A stretch of DNA of 64,000 nt from Chryseobacterium arachidis (lineage in GTDB: Bacteria; Bacteroidota; Bacteroidia; Flavobacteriales; Weeksellaceae), in the NCBI RefSeq assembly GCF_900129245.1, contig NZ_FQUT01000007.1, forward strand, positions 62,001 through 126,000. The letters run 5' to 3'. Below are positions 1-7,697 of the stretch, one piece after another. The position numbers and the translations under genes were made by a program. The notes beneath the pieces are model-generated. The model was not told where the DNA came from. It saw nothing but the letters and a program-made list of their open reading frames with translations, and did not search any database. The first letter of the stretch is position 1. Every line of letters begins with the position of its first letter.

Positions 1-1356
1 TTTTCCGTCTTTCCGTGGATCCATTCCTACCCAATCGTAATCGGCAGACCAGTGCAGATACTCATTTCTGAGCTTTCTTAAATCTTCCTGCTCTTTAAGT
101 TCTTTCTGATAATCGGCATATTTCTGTTCCGGAATTTTGGCATCTTTATATTGATTATGGATTTCGTGATACCATCTGAAAGCATAAGGTTTTCCATTTC
201 CTGTAACGTAGGGTGCAAGCCTTGCTTTTACTCTCACCAACAACGGATCGTTGGAGATTTTATATTTATTACTTATTTGCTGGGTATCGATGCGTAAACC
301 GTCTTTTTTACCATACTCCCCCATAAACTGCAGCGGAATATAGCTGTACGTTTTCTTCACATACCGGTCGCTGGAAAGCTTACGCAAGTATTCATGAATA
401 ATTAGCTGTTTATCTGTAAACCAGCCTTCTGCCACCAACTGTTCTTTACGCTTCTTCTGAACACTTTCGCTTCCGTTGATAATTTCATCTTTCTTTTCCG
501 AACCATTTTCGTACCCACCGCCAATGTCGCTGTGAACCCCGGGAAATGTCTTTTCAATTCCGAGATAGACATTTCTTCTTTTTACTTTATCATACACAAC
601 AATATCGGTAAGATCAAAATTGATCCTGTGTTCGTTTTCTGCGATAAAATGTACAATTTTTTTAGCTTTGGCGATATCATCCAGCTGAAGTTCTTCTATA
701 TCATTATTAAAATTGGGCGACGTTGTCCATGTATTTTCAGAATAAGAAGACACAGTATCAAAAATACCGAGAAAACGTACTGTAACCGTTATTTCATCCA
801 GATTAACACCTACTTTTTCGATTTCCACTCCCAGGCTTCCAAATTTCCGGCTTTTGGGATCTTTCTTATCCTTATTTTTAGAAACAATGTGTACAAAATG
901 TCTCGCTGCGGCGGCTCCCCTACTGAATCCAAACACATCTAAAATAACCGTTCCGATTTTTGCAGATGGATTGGCTTTTTTAAGCAGACTTACTTTTTCA
1001 GCAATTTTTTCGCAACCTATCTGTACTTTAGCTTTAATTCCTGTTTCTTCAGAACCGTATGCATATCCATCCATTTCATCTTCTTCATTATCACTCGTAC
1101 CTATTCCTTCTACATAGATAGCATTTCTTTTATCGTAATTGTCCCAAAGGCGCGCCACATTACTCCAGTCGTTATTATAGCTGTTATTGTCCGACGGATC
1201 TCCACCATGATCCTGATAGGCCTCGGTATTATTTTTCCTGGCATCAGAGTTTGTTTTACTGTTTAAAGTTCCATCGAAAAAAATTCCCAGTGCAAAATTA
1301 ATTACATTTTCTGGCGGCGGCGGTGGCGAATAATCACTAAAAACTACATTAGCCAT
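1..1356 (-). CDS. Type VI secretion phospholipase effector, Tle1-like (DUF2235), 3' end outside window
   Basis: This is an open frame of 452 codons from ATG at 1356 to the window edge. The N-terminus carries a proline run and then FFDGTLN, the entry motif of DUF2235 alpha/beta hydrolases. The nucleophile elbow GFSRG places Ser145; FDT (Asp200) and FPGVHSD (His275), followed by a GGGY stretch, complete a plausible Ser-Asp-His triad. DUF2235 proteins beside VgrG are the Tle1 phospholipase effectors, which attack membrane phospholipids of rival cells. The gene is the last visible member of the vgrG operon and lies 10 bases after the DUF2931 lipoprotein gene. The family call is strong; delivery by the adjacent VgrG is inferred from position. 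The C-terminus is not visible. Confidence 0.88.
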   Translation of the reverse strand, partial: MANVVFSDYSPPPPPENVINFALGIFFDGTLNSKTNSDARKNNTEAYQDHGGDPSDNNSYNNDWSNVARLWDNYDKRNAIYVEGIGTSDNEEDEMDGYAYGSEETGIKAKVQIGCEKIAEKVSLLKKANPSAKIGTVILDVFGFSRGAAAARHFVHIVSKNKDKKDPKSRKFGSLGVEIEKVGVNLDEITVTVRFLGIFDTVSSYSENTWTTSPNFNNDIEELQLDDIAKAKKIVHFIAENEHRINFDLTDIVVYDKVKRRNVYLGIEKTFPGVHSDIGGGYENGSEKKDEIINGSESVQKKRKEQLVAEGWFTDKQLIIHEYLRKLSSDRYVKKTYSYIPLQFMGEYGKKDGLRIDTQQISNKYKISNDPLLVRVKARLAPYVTGNGKPYAFRWYHEIHNQYKDAKIPEQKYADYQKELKEQEDLRKLRNEYLHWSADYDWVGMDPRKDGK

Positions 1357-1365
1357 AACTTCACT

Positions 1366-2445
1366 TTAATAAATTTTGCTGATAAAATCTTTTAATGCAA
1401 CTGTTTTATTATCCTGTTTAAGATCGATTTTGGTGCTTTTTTTCTCAGGATCGATTGTCATGATAAAATCTGCCTCCTGTTTAGGATCAATAGTGTTGAA
1501 AACGGTATTAATATCCATTAAATCGAAATCAGCGGGAAGAACATTATTGCCTTTCAGAATATTATTACTGTAATATTCCTGATCTTTCGTAAAAAAGATA
1601 TTGGTTCCCATCTGTTTTCCCTGAGGATTGACAATTACCAACGATAAATAATAAGGAATAGCTAGCTCTTTCGCCGAAACTTTATACGTATCGGCTTCTC
1701 CGTTACAGGCCATATAGAATATTTTCTTCACCTGATACCCTTCCGGAAGCTCTACTATGGGTTTCCAGAAATATTTTTTCCTGTATTTTTCATACACAGA
1801 AGGGTCGGGATAACCGGATGTGCTGATGCGGTTTTTAACATCCGAAGACCACAAGAAATCACTTTTCAGCCTTTCGTCTGCATAGTCTTTTTCCAGCATA
1901 TACTGTGCATTTTCGTAAGCTTTATCTTTTGTAATTATTGTATCGTGTGCCTGAAAAAAAGCAATTTCTTTCTGAACTCCCGGAGCATTTATCCATAATG
2001 AAAGTTTACCTTTAGGAGCGAGCCCAATTTTAAACGATCTATAAGTTTCTTTTTTGCCCGTATCACTATCTAAAAAACCATCTTTAAATAATTTTTCTAT
2101 TTTTTCCTGATCTAATTTCCATTTTCCCGTGTAGAATTTTTTTTCTATCAAAGAATACCATGTAAATTCTAACGCATGAGGAATCTGCATTTTTTTAGAC
2201 TGCACATTCATCGTACCTCCTTCATTCCCCCAGCCTGTGTTCTGGGTTCCCCAAATGGCATCAAAACCATAGGTGAAATCATCTGCGATAATCGCCCCGC
2301 TGTAGACTTCCATTGGATATTCCTGCGGAGCTGAAACGGTACCCAGCCAACTGTATTTTTCTTCCATTTTTTTATTTTGACAACTTATTAATGAGAAACT
2401 GCATAGTACAGAAAGAACTAAAAGCTTGAGATTACTTATTCCCAT
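1366..2445 (-). CDS. DUF2931-type lipoprotein, candidate immunity protein for the adjacent lipase
   Basis: This 359-residue protein has a type II signal peptide ending FSLISC, so Cys22 would be lipidated and the protein anchored in the periplasm. The mature part has the tryptophan- and glycine-rich pattern of DUF2931 (YPMEVYSG near 43, a WG motif near 65, KKFYTGKWKL near 104). The start overlaps the end of the upstream 56-codon gene by 14 bases, suggesting translational coupling. A periplasmic lipoprotein between vgrG and a phospholipase gene is the usual position and location for an immunity protein; that role is inferred from context, and the domain assignment is from memory of the family. 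Confidence 0.75.
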   Translation of the reverse strand: MGISNLKLLVLSVLCSFSLISCQNKKMEEKYSWLGTVSAPQEYPMEVYSGAIIADDFTYGFDAIWGTQNTGWGNEGGTMNVQSKKMQIPHALEFTWYSLIEKKFYTGKWKLDQEKIEKLFKDGFLDSDTGKKETYRSFKIGLAPKGKLSLWINAPGVQKEIAFFQAHDTIITKDKAYENAQYMLEKDYADERLKSDFLWSSDVKNRISTSGYPDPSVYEKYRKKYFWKPIVELPEGYQVKKIFYMACNGEADTYKVSAKELAIPYYLSLVIVNPQGKQMGTNIFFTKDQEYYSNNILKGNNVLPADFDLMDINTVFNTIDPKQEADFIMTIDPEKKSTKIDLKQDNKTVALKDFISKIY

Positions 2446-2602
2446 GAGACATTATTTTTTTATTACTTGCCAGCACAAGATTTCCTTTTGTTGCCTCGGC
2501 ATTGATCTTTTGGGCGATCTTTTCAGCTTTCTTTCCTACGGTAAGCTGGTAAGAATCGTGAACTTTAATCGTAATATTTTTTGCGGTTTTTCTGATCGCC
2601 AT
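2432..2602 (-). CDS. Small basic protein in the vgrG operon (56 aa), unknown
   Basis: ATG at 2602 lies two bases past the vgrG stop and the frame runs 56 codons to TAA at 2432, overlapping the DUF2931 gene by 14 bases. The protein is lysine-rich and has no signal peptide or membrane segment. Its middle and end (LTVGKKAEKI, then GNLVLASNKKI) read like one or two turns of the repeats that form VgrG needles. I do not recognise a family. The tight packing between vgrG and effector genes makes it likely to be real; an adaptor, chaperone or spike accessory role is a guess. It is short enough to be missed by automatic annotation. Confidence 0.7.
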   Translation of the reverse strand: MAIRKTAKNITIKVHDSYQLTVGKKAEKIAQKINAEATKGNLVLASNKKIMSHGNK

Positions 2603-2604
2603 GA

Positions 2605-4536
2605 TTAAAATAGTTTTGATTTTTCAGCGCTGTTGAATTCCACAATTTTACCACTCTGCATGGTCATGTTTTCCACCTCGCTGAACATGGAAATTTCTCC
2701 TGCAATTTCATTGGAAGTTTCAGACTGTCTTCTGAACTCTTTTTCTACCATTTCAGTTCTGGTATCCGAGGTTTCTCTGATATCTCCCGTTGCTGTCATA
2801 ATCATATCCTGCCCTGCGATTGAAGTGATATTGTCATTTGCTGTATTGGTCATGTTCTCACCCGCCGAAACAGAGATATCTTTTCCTGCTGTAATATTGA
2901 TATTTTCACCCGCATTTAATGTAAAGTTTTTCGGGGCATTCATAAAGATATTACCTTTTCCGTCCATGAAATAAGAGTTTCCACTGGGATCAAGGATTTT
3001 CACGCTTCCCTCTTCATCATTCATCAGAATTCTTATTCCGCTTCTGGTCTGAATTGATTTTAAATGATTGTTGATTCCTCCACCTAAGCCAATTCCTCCA
3101 TGAAACATTCCTCCCATTACAAAGGGTCTGTCGGGATGATTGTGAACGAAATTCACCATTACCTGATCTCCGACTTCCGGAATTGCTACATAACCACGAT
3201 TTTGGGTAATCTGATCTGTACCTCCCGCATCAGGACTCATCATTCTGATAAAATGGGTGGTGTCATTTGTCTGCCAGTCGAATCTTACTTGTACCCTTCC
3301 CTGTCCTTCAGGATCTGCATTGGAAATAACAATGGCCGTCTGCGGTTCAGCTTTAGGTAATGTAAAATCCGGTTTTGGTAAAAATCCGGTATCTGCGGCT
3401 ATTCCTTCGAAGGTTCCTTTGTAGTGACCAATCGTATCGATTTCATGAGTAACTTCCGTGGTCATTATTTTGGTGAAATAAGACGTTTCATTAGAATCTG
3501 TTTTTCGCATCTGGACATCAACCATACATCCTGGATGCAAAAACGGAACTGAAGTATTCCCTGAGATGGAAAATACATTTACCGAAGCACTTCCCGACGC
3601 ACTTTTCTGTGAATATTCCACATCCAAATGCGTTGTCGCTTTAATTGGAGCAATTTGTAATGCTGGAGTTTTGTAAATTTTATCATTGTGAGCATAAGCA
3701 GTTTTCGCCAAATCTCCTACATGCTGAACTGGCGTTTCTCCTGAAACCAGTTTTTCATTTTTATTGCTGTTGTAACCGTAGAATTGTGGTTTTGTATGGA
3801 CTGCTTTTAATTCAACCTTAATATCACTGGCACTACTTCCGTAAGTTAACTGAATCGCTTTATTCTGTGGCGGAAGTTTTCCGAAATGCAGAACTTCCCC
3901 GTCGTAATAAAACTGCTCACCATACGCTTCTGCCATTCTTGCCAGATAATTGTAATGTGTTTCGTTGTATTGGCTGCTATAGATAATCTGTGAATAATCG
4001 TTGGTATCAATTCTTACATCAAACCTGCTTTTATCGATCCCCTGCTTAATAACCTCATCTGCAATCATTCCCATATTAACAGATTGATTTCCTCCGAAAC
4101 TCTGAATATGCGGAGCTCCGTCTAATAGAATTGTTGGGCTGTACCCTGAAAGGACAATATTGCCCAGACTCATTTTTTCCTGACTGAAACCTACGCCTGT
4201 AATTACTCCGACAAAAGTTCTTTCCGGACTGTTTTCAATATCCTTATAAGAAATGATCACAGTAAGACGCTTTCCGAGAAACTTATTGGCTTCCTCCAAG
4301 GTATGATTCTGAAGATCACCCAATGCATCATGTGCCAAAGTAAGGGTAAACTCATGATGGCTCTGTGTACTCTGCTTCAGTGAAAAATGTTTGTAATGCT
4401 TGATGACCTTTCCTTCGACAACGATTGAAAGCTTCACGAGACGGTTTATTCCAATATGATGATGGGCAGATATTCCGTCTGCGTTTTGTGTAGGACGGAA
4501 AGGTGCACTCCCCTTTGGTTCAGGTGTGGATGACAT
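2605..4536 (-). CDS. vgrG: Type VI secretion spike protein VgrG (TssI)
   Basis: The 643-residue protein has the VgrG layout. A gp27-like base covers roughly residues 30-390, including a stretch typical of tail hub proteins (YNYLARMAEAYGEQFYYDG). A gp5-type OB fold follows at about 398-480 with DPEGQGRVQVRF, the EVGDQVMVNF strand and HPDRPFVMG. A C-terminal needle made of short repeats such as NAGENINITAGKDISVSAG covers about 515-640. It caps the TssD tube and carries effectors out of the cell. No enzymatic extension is fused, so cargo is probably carried by the genes downstream. TssD is encoded just upstream on the same strand; the sheath and membrane genes are not in this window. Confidence 0.95.
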   Translation of the reverse strand: MSSTPEPKGSAPFRPTQNADGISAHHHIGINRLVKLSIVVEGKVIKHYKHFSLKQSTQSHHEFTLTLAHDALGDLQNHTLEEANKFLGKRLTVIISYKDIENSPERTFVGVITGVGFSQEKMSLGNIVLSGYSPTILLDGAPHIQSFGGNQSVNMGMIADEVIKQGIDKSRFDVRIDTNDYSQIIYSSQYNETHYNYLARMAEAYGEQFYYDGEVLHFGKLPPQNKAIQLTYGSSASDIKVELKAVHTKPQFYGYNSNKNEKLVSGETPVQHVGDLAKTAYAHNDKIYKTPALQIAPIKATTHLDVEYSQKSASGSASVNVFSISGNTSVPFLHPGCMVDVQMRKTDSNETSYFTKIMTTEVTHEIDTIGHYKGTFEGIAADTGFLPKPDFTLPKAEPQTAIVISNADPEGQGRVQVRFDWQTNDTTHFIRMMSPDAGGTDQITQNRGYVAIPEVGDQVMVNFVHNHPDRPFVMGGMFHGGIGLGGGINNHLKSIQTRSGIRILMNDEEGSVKILDPSGNSYFMDGKGNIFMNAPKNFTLNAGENINITAGKDISVSAGENMTNTANDNITSIAGQDMIMTATGDIRETSDTRTEMVEKEFRRQSETSNEIAGEISMFSEVENMTMQSGKIVEFNSAEKSKLF

Positions 4537-4662
4537 ATTTTGTGGTTGATGTGTTTTTTTAATTATTTAGAATTCTTCAAACAGAGGGAATCGAAAATAG
4601 ATAAGGATTCCCTCCTGAAAATTTTAAACAGAGAATGCTGCTCTTCTTTATTCTCTCAAAAA

Positions 4663-5067
4663 TTAGCTTGATGGCCAAAGCCCCTGATAAAGGGAATTTC
4701 CATAGGTTATTTCTTCAGCACTGATCACAAAGCTGATCAGCATACTGTTGGTATCAACAGCATCAAAATCTACTTCATGCTGGATAACATAGCCGTTTTC
4801 CCAGCTCAGTGTAATTAAAGTGCCTTCTTCGTGAGATTTATTAAAAGTAATTTCTCCTTTTGTCGGTTTATATTTACCGTTCAGTAAACTTTCTAAAATA
4901 TCCGATTTATCTGTAGCTTCTACAGTTACTCTGATCAATGCGTTGGAAGGATCTGAAGCCACTCTCCCGGAAACATCTGTAGACCTGGATACGCTGTAAT
5001 GCAGTTTTAACAGTTTCTGTCCTTCTCCTCCATTGAATTTTAAGATTCCTCTTGAATTTGCCGCCAT
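4663..5067 (-). CDS. tssD: Type VI secretion tube protein TssD (Hcp)
   Basis: This 134-residue protein matches the Bacteroidota (subtype iii) TssD/Hcp family. It has a conserved start reading GILKFNGGEGQKLLKLHYSV, a beta-rich body, and a terminal EEITYGNSLYQGLWPSS. It would form the hexameric rings stacked into the inner tube on which VgrG sits. The gene is 126 bases upstream of vgrG on the same strand and has a good promoter match 50 bases before its start. tssD paralogues are common in these genomes, so this could be a cassette-specific copy rather than the main one. Confidence 0.9.
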   Translation of the reverse strand: MAANSRGILKFNGGEGQKLLKLHYSVSRSTDVSGRVASDPSNALIRVTVEATDKSDILESLLNGKYKPTKGEITFNKSHEEGTLITLSWENGYVIQHEVDFDAVDTNSMLISFVISAEEITYGNSLYQGLWPSS

Positions 5068-5117
5068 ACTTTATAAATTTTATTCATTAATATTCTACTC
5101 TCATTATGATGGGAAGG

Positions 5118-5125
5118 CAAATATA
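5118..5125 (-). promoter_or_regulatory. Bacteroidota -7 promoter box for tssD
   Basis: On the minus strand this reads TATATTTG, an exact fit to the flavobacterial TAnnTTTG -7 element. It lies 50 bases upstream of the tssD start. No clear -33 TTTG was found at the expected distance, so this is a moderate call. Confidence 0.5.
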
Positions 5126-5256
5126 GGTTTACGAAACTACATCTGAAAATTTTTAACATAGAGTTTTAAAATCTGTAGTAGTTCTACGACTTTTTGATGC
5201 ATCCGATTAAATTTTTACACTGGAATATTGGAATCAGAAAATATCAGGACGCTTGG

Positions 5257-5416
5257 AGGCTGTTTAAATTAATCTAAGTTTTCTTAAAAGGAATAAATAC
5301 AGTTTATTCTTTAACCATTAAGGCCTTAAGAAATTATTTCATTGTTAAAATTATTTTTATTAAGTTTTTTAAGCTTGAACTCTTAAATTCTTACTGTTTA
5401 AAAAACTTAAACAGGC
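5257..5416. repeat. MITE-like AT-rich element with imperfect terminal inverted repeats
   Basis: The left end reads AGGCTGTTTAAAT, and the right end read in reverse complement is AGCCTGTTTAAGT (11 of 13 matches). The interior is very AT-rich and non-coding. Its right half (about 5330-5400) resembles the segment at 24330-24400, and related ends occur at 24211, 24486 and 42804, so it seems to belong to a dispersed family. The 5068-5429 gap otherwise holds only the tssD promoter. Confidence 0.5.
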
Positions 5417-5429
5417 TTTTAGAAATCTT

Positions 5430-5720
5430 TTAACTATTTAAAATCTGATGTTTATAGCAATAAGAAATCACCATGATCATGAGATTAATTCCTGCTAATG
5501 CCAGTAATACATTTCCGTAGCTTCTTTTTTTATCTACCATATTTAAAATAAGAATACCGAAAAAAAGCAATATAGTATAAACCGCCGGAAACAGATGGAA
5601 AGCCTCCAAGAACTGTCCTTTGAAAACCATAACAGCAGCTCTCTGCCCGCCACAGCCAAGACATTCTACTCCGAAAGCCTTTTTAATCGGACAGGGAAGC
5701 ATGAAATCTTCAATACTCAT
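5430..5720 (-). CDS. DUF2752 family small membrane protein
   Basis: The 96-residue protein starts with the DUF2752 signature: CPIKKAFGVECLGCGGQRA, with cysteines at 10, 20 and 23, followed by two hydrophobic helices at about 41-59 and 70-87. Members are small inner-membrane proteins of unknown function, frequent in Bacteroidota. The gene lies 23 bases downstream of the old yellow enzyme gene on the same strand and may be cotranscribed with it. Confidence 0.8.
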   Translation of the reverse strand: MSIEDFMLPCPIKKAFGVECLGCGGQRAAVMVFKGQFLEAFHLFPAVYTILLFFGILILNMVDKKRSYGNVLLALAGINLMIMVISYCYKHQILNS

Positions 5721-5743
5721 ATCATTTCCGGCGTTTTATTATT

Positions 5744-6790
5744 TCAAATCTTTGCTCTTAAATATTGATGAGGAAAAAAGCAGTCTTCTTTCATTTCAAA
5801 TGATCCTTGAACCGCAATATATGGGTTTCTTAAAATCTCTCTTGCAATAAAAATCAAATCTGCATCACCTTTCTGCAGAATATCTTCAGCGTGGGAGACC
5901 TTTTTAATTAATCCCACTGCTCCTGTTTTTATTTCCGCTTCGTTTCTTACCTGTGAAGCAAGAGGAACCTGATAGCCATCGAAAAGAGGAATTTTCATTC
6001 CGTGAATATTTCCGCCGCTTGACATATCAATCAAATCTACAGCATGCTGTTTTAAGATTTTTGCTAACTCTACACTCTCATCGATTTCCCAACCGTTTTC
6101 CGCATATTCCGTTCCGGAAATTCTTACAAATAAGGCTATATTTTCGTTTAGTTCTTCATTCACAGCATCCACAATTTCAATTAAAAAACGAATTCTGTTT
6201 TCAAAGCTTCCGCCATAATCATCGGTTCTGATATTGGAAAGCGGTGATAAAAACTGATGAACAAGATATCCGTGTGCCGCGTGGATTTCAATCACATCAA
6301 AGCCTGCTTTTACGGCTTTTTTTGCTGCTTCTTTAAAATTCCGGACCTGTTCTTTAACTTCTTCAACGGTTAATACATGAGGAATTCTTTCTGTGGGGTG
6401 ATAAGGAATCGGGCTTGGAGCAACGGTTTCCCAGCCTTCTTCCACCGGAATCTGAATATTATTCCATGTAGAACCTTTTCGTCCGGCGTGAGCCAATTGA
6501 ATTCCTATTTTACTTTCAGAATTCTGATGTACAAATTCTACGATCTTCTGAAGTTTTCCGGCCTGTTCTTCGTTCCAGATCCCCATACAGTGATTGGTAA
6601 TTCTTCCGCGGGGCTCCACGCCTGTTGCTTCAACTATGATTAAACCCGTTCCGCCCTGAGATCTGCTTCCGTAATGAACAAAATGAAAATCATTGGCCAG
6701 GCCGTTTTCTGCAGAATACATACACATGGGAGACATTACCCAACGGTTTTTCAACTCAACATTTCTGAATCTGATTGGAGTGTATAACAT
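5744..6790 (-). CDS. namA: NADPH dehydrogenase / old yellow enzyme of the YqjM type
   Basis: This FMN-dependent ene-reductase reduces activated C=C bonds with NAD(P)H. From the chosen ATG at 6790 the protein has 348 residues and begins MLYTPIRFRNVELKNRWVMS; an in-frame ATG at 6847 would add 19 residues not expected in the family. Diagnostic stretches are SPMCMYSAENG (the flavin-tuning Cys of the YqjM class), QLAHAGRKGS, and HAAHGYLVHQFLSPLSN followed by YGGSFENRIRF. It diverges from cdd across a 100-base gap. The natural substrate cannot be told from sequence. Confidence 0.9.
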   Translation of the reverse strand: MLYTPIRFRNVELKNRWVMSPMCMYSAENGLANDFHFVHYGSRSQGGTGLIIVEATGVEPRGRITNHCMGIWNEEQAGKLQKIVEFVHQNSESKIGIQLAHAGRKGSTWNNIQIPVEEGWETVAPSPIPYHPTERIPHVLTVEEVKEQVRNFKEAAKKAVKAGFDVIEIHAAHGYLVHQFLSPLSNIRTDDYGGSFENRIRFLIEIVDAVNEELNENIALFVRISGTEYAENGWEIDESVELAKILKQHAVDLIDMSSGGNIHGMKIPLFDGYQVPLASQVRNEAEIKTGAVGLIKKVSHAEDILQKGDADLIFIAREILRNPYIAVQGSFEMKEDCFFPHQYLRAKI

Positions 6791-6890
6791 TTTAATCTGA
6801 ATATTTTTGTTAAAATTTAGAAGAGGGGATGATATTGCCCACCTCATGAAAAAGAAGTAAATTTACTCCCCTTTTTTTAATCCACAATAT

Positions 6891-7373
6891 ATGAAAAAAG
6901 AAACTCAGATCAGTTACGAATATTTCAAGAATAGCAGTGAGCTGAACGATATAGAAAAAGAATTATTCGAAAGAGCAAAACAGGCTCGTGAGAATGCTTA
7001 CGCTCCTTATTCCAACTTTTGGGTGGGATGTTCTGTCTTGTTAGAAAATGGTGAAATCTACTCCGGAAATAACCAGGAAAATGCGGCGTATCCTTCAGGA
7101 TTATGTGCAGAGAGGACAGCTCTTTTCTGGATTGCGGCCAATTTTCCGAATGTGAAAATCAAAAAGATTTTTGTAGTCGGCGGACCGAAAGAATTTCATG
7201 AAAAACATCCGCCAATTCCCCCATGTGGAGCTTGCAGACAGAGTTTAATGGAATATGAAACCAAGCAGAATGAGAATATCGACCTTTATTTTTCGAGCAT
7301 GGATGAAGAGGTGATAAAAGTTCATGCAATAAAAGACCTTCTTCCGTTTTATTTTGATGCTACTTTTTTATAG
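6891..7373 (+). CDS. cdd: Cytidine deaminase
   Basis: This 160-residue cytosolic enzyme of pyrimidine salvage deaminates cytidine and deoxycytidine to the uridine forms. The zinc site is complete: CAERTALF gives Cys72 and the catalytic Glu74, and PCGACRQ gives Cys112 and Cys115. Length and motif spacing fit the homotetrameric class, with an N-terminal extension of about 20 residues. It is transcribed divergently from the namA-type gene and ends 27 bases before the riboswitch promoter. Confidence 0.95.
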   Translation: MKKETQISYEYFKNSSELNDIEKELFERAKQARENAYAPYSNFWVGCSVLLENGEIYSGNNQENAAYPSGLCAERTALFWIAANFPNVKIKKIFVVGGPKEFHEKHPPIPPCGACRQSLMEYETKQNENIDLYFSSMDEEVIKVHAIKDLLPFYFDATFL

Positions 7374-7399
7374 ATTTTCAAATAGTTAAAATATTTCAT

Positions 7400-7407
7400 T
7401 AGTTTTG
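7400..7407 (+). promoter_or_regulatory. -7 box in front of the cobalamin riboswitch
   Basis: TAGTTTTG fits TAnnTTTG and lies immediately upstream of the riboswitch core, so transcription would start near 7413 and include the whole aptamer. The -33 element is not clear. Confidence 0.5.
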
Positions 7408-7411
7408 CAAA

Positions 7412-7575
7412 AATTTTCAGAAAAGGGAATTGTGTGAAAATCACAAACTGTCCCCGCAACTGTAAATCACGAGTTTATAGAAGTACAGAAAGTATTTCAT
7501 AAAAAAGTTTTCTACAAAAAAACCATTGCCTAAAGCGAGAAGGTGTAGAAAATGTGAAAGTCAGGAGACCTTACT
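7412..7575 (+). promoter_or_regulatory. Cobalamin (vitamin B12) riboswitch
   Basis: The stretch contains the hallmarks of the adenosylcobalamin aptamer in order: AAAAGGGAA, a short GTGTGAAAATCAC hairpin, CTGTCCCCGCAACTGTAA, a variable peripheral arm with GCCTAAAGCGAGAAGG, and the B12 box GAAAGTCAGGAGACC (about 7556-7570). It sits between a promoter match and the start of a TonB-dependent receptor gene about 120 bases further on. That arrangement is how these bacteria repress outer-membrane cobalamin uptake when the cofactor is abundant. Confidence 0.95.
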
Positions 7576-7697
7576 GAAATATTAAATTAAAAAATGCTTT
7601 CGGAGGAAAAGCCTGATTTCATCGGATCTTTTAAGAATTCGTTACAATTAGCCTTTTATTTTTTCCGGTAAGCAAACTTTAACTTTAGCTATTTTTT

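Noticed and set aside
532..1117. Two plus-strand frames of 136 and 87 codons
   Set aside because: They lie opposite the Tle1-like lipase, whose minus-strand frame has full catalytic motifs; the plus-strand translations are low-complexity shadows.
6791..6847. Earlier ATG for the old yellow enzyme gene
   Set aside because: The extra 19 residues match nothing in the family and the segment is needed as promoter DNA between two divergent genes.
6857..6868. AGTAAATTTACT palindrome in the namA/cdd divergent gap
   Set aside because: It is a perfect 12-bp palindrome but made mostly of A and T, so chance is likely; no second copy was noticed.
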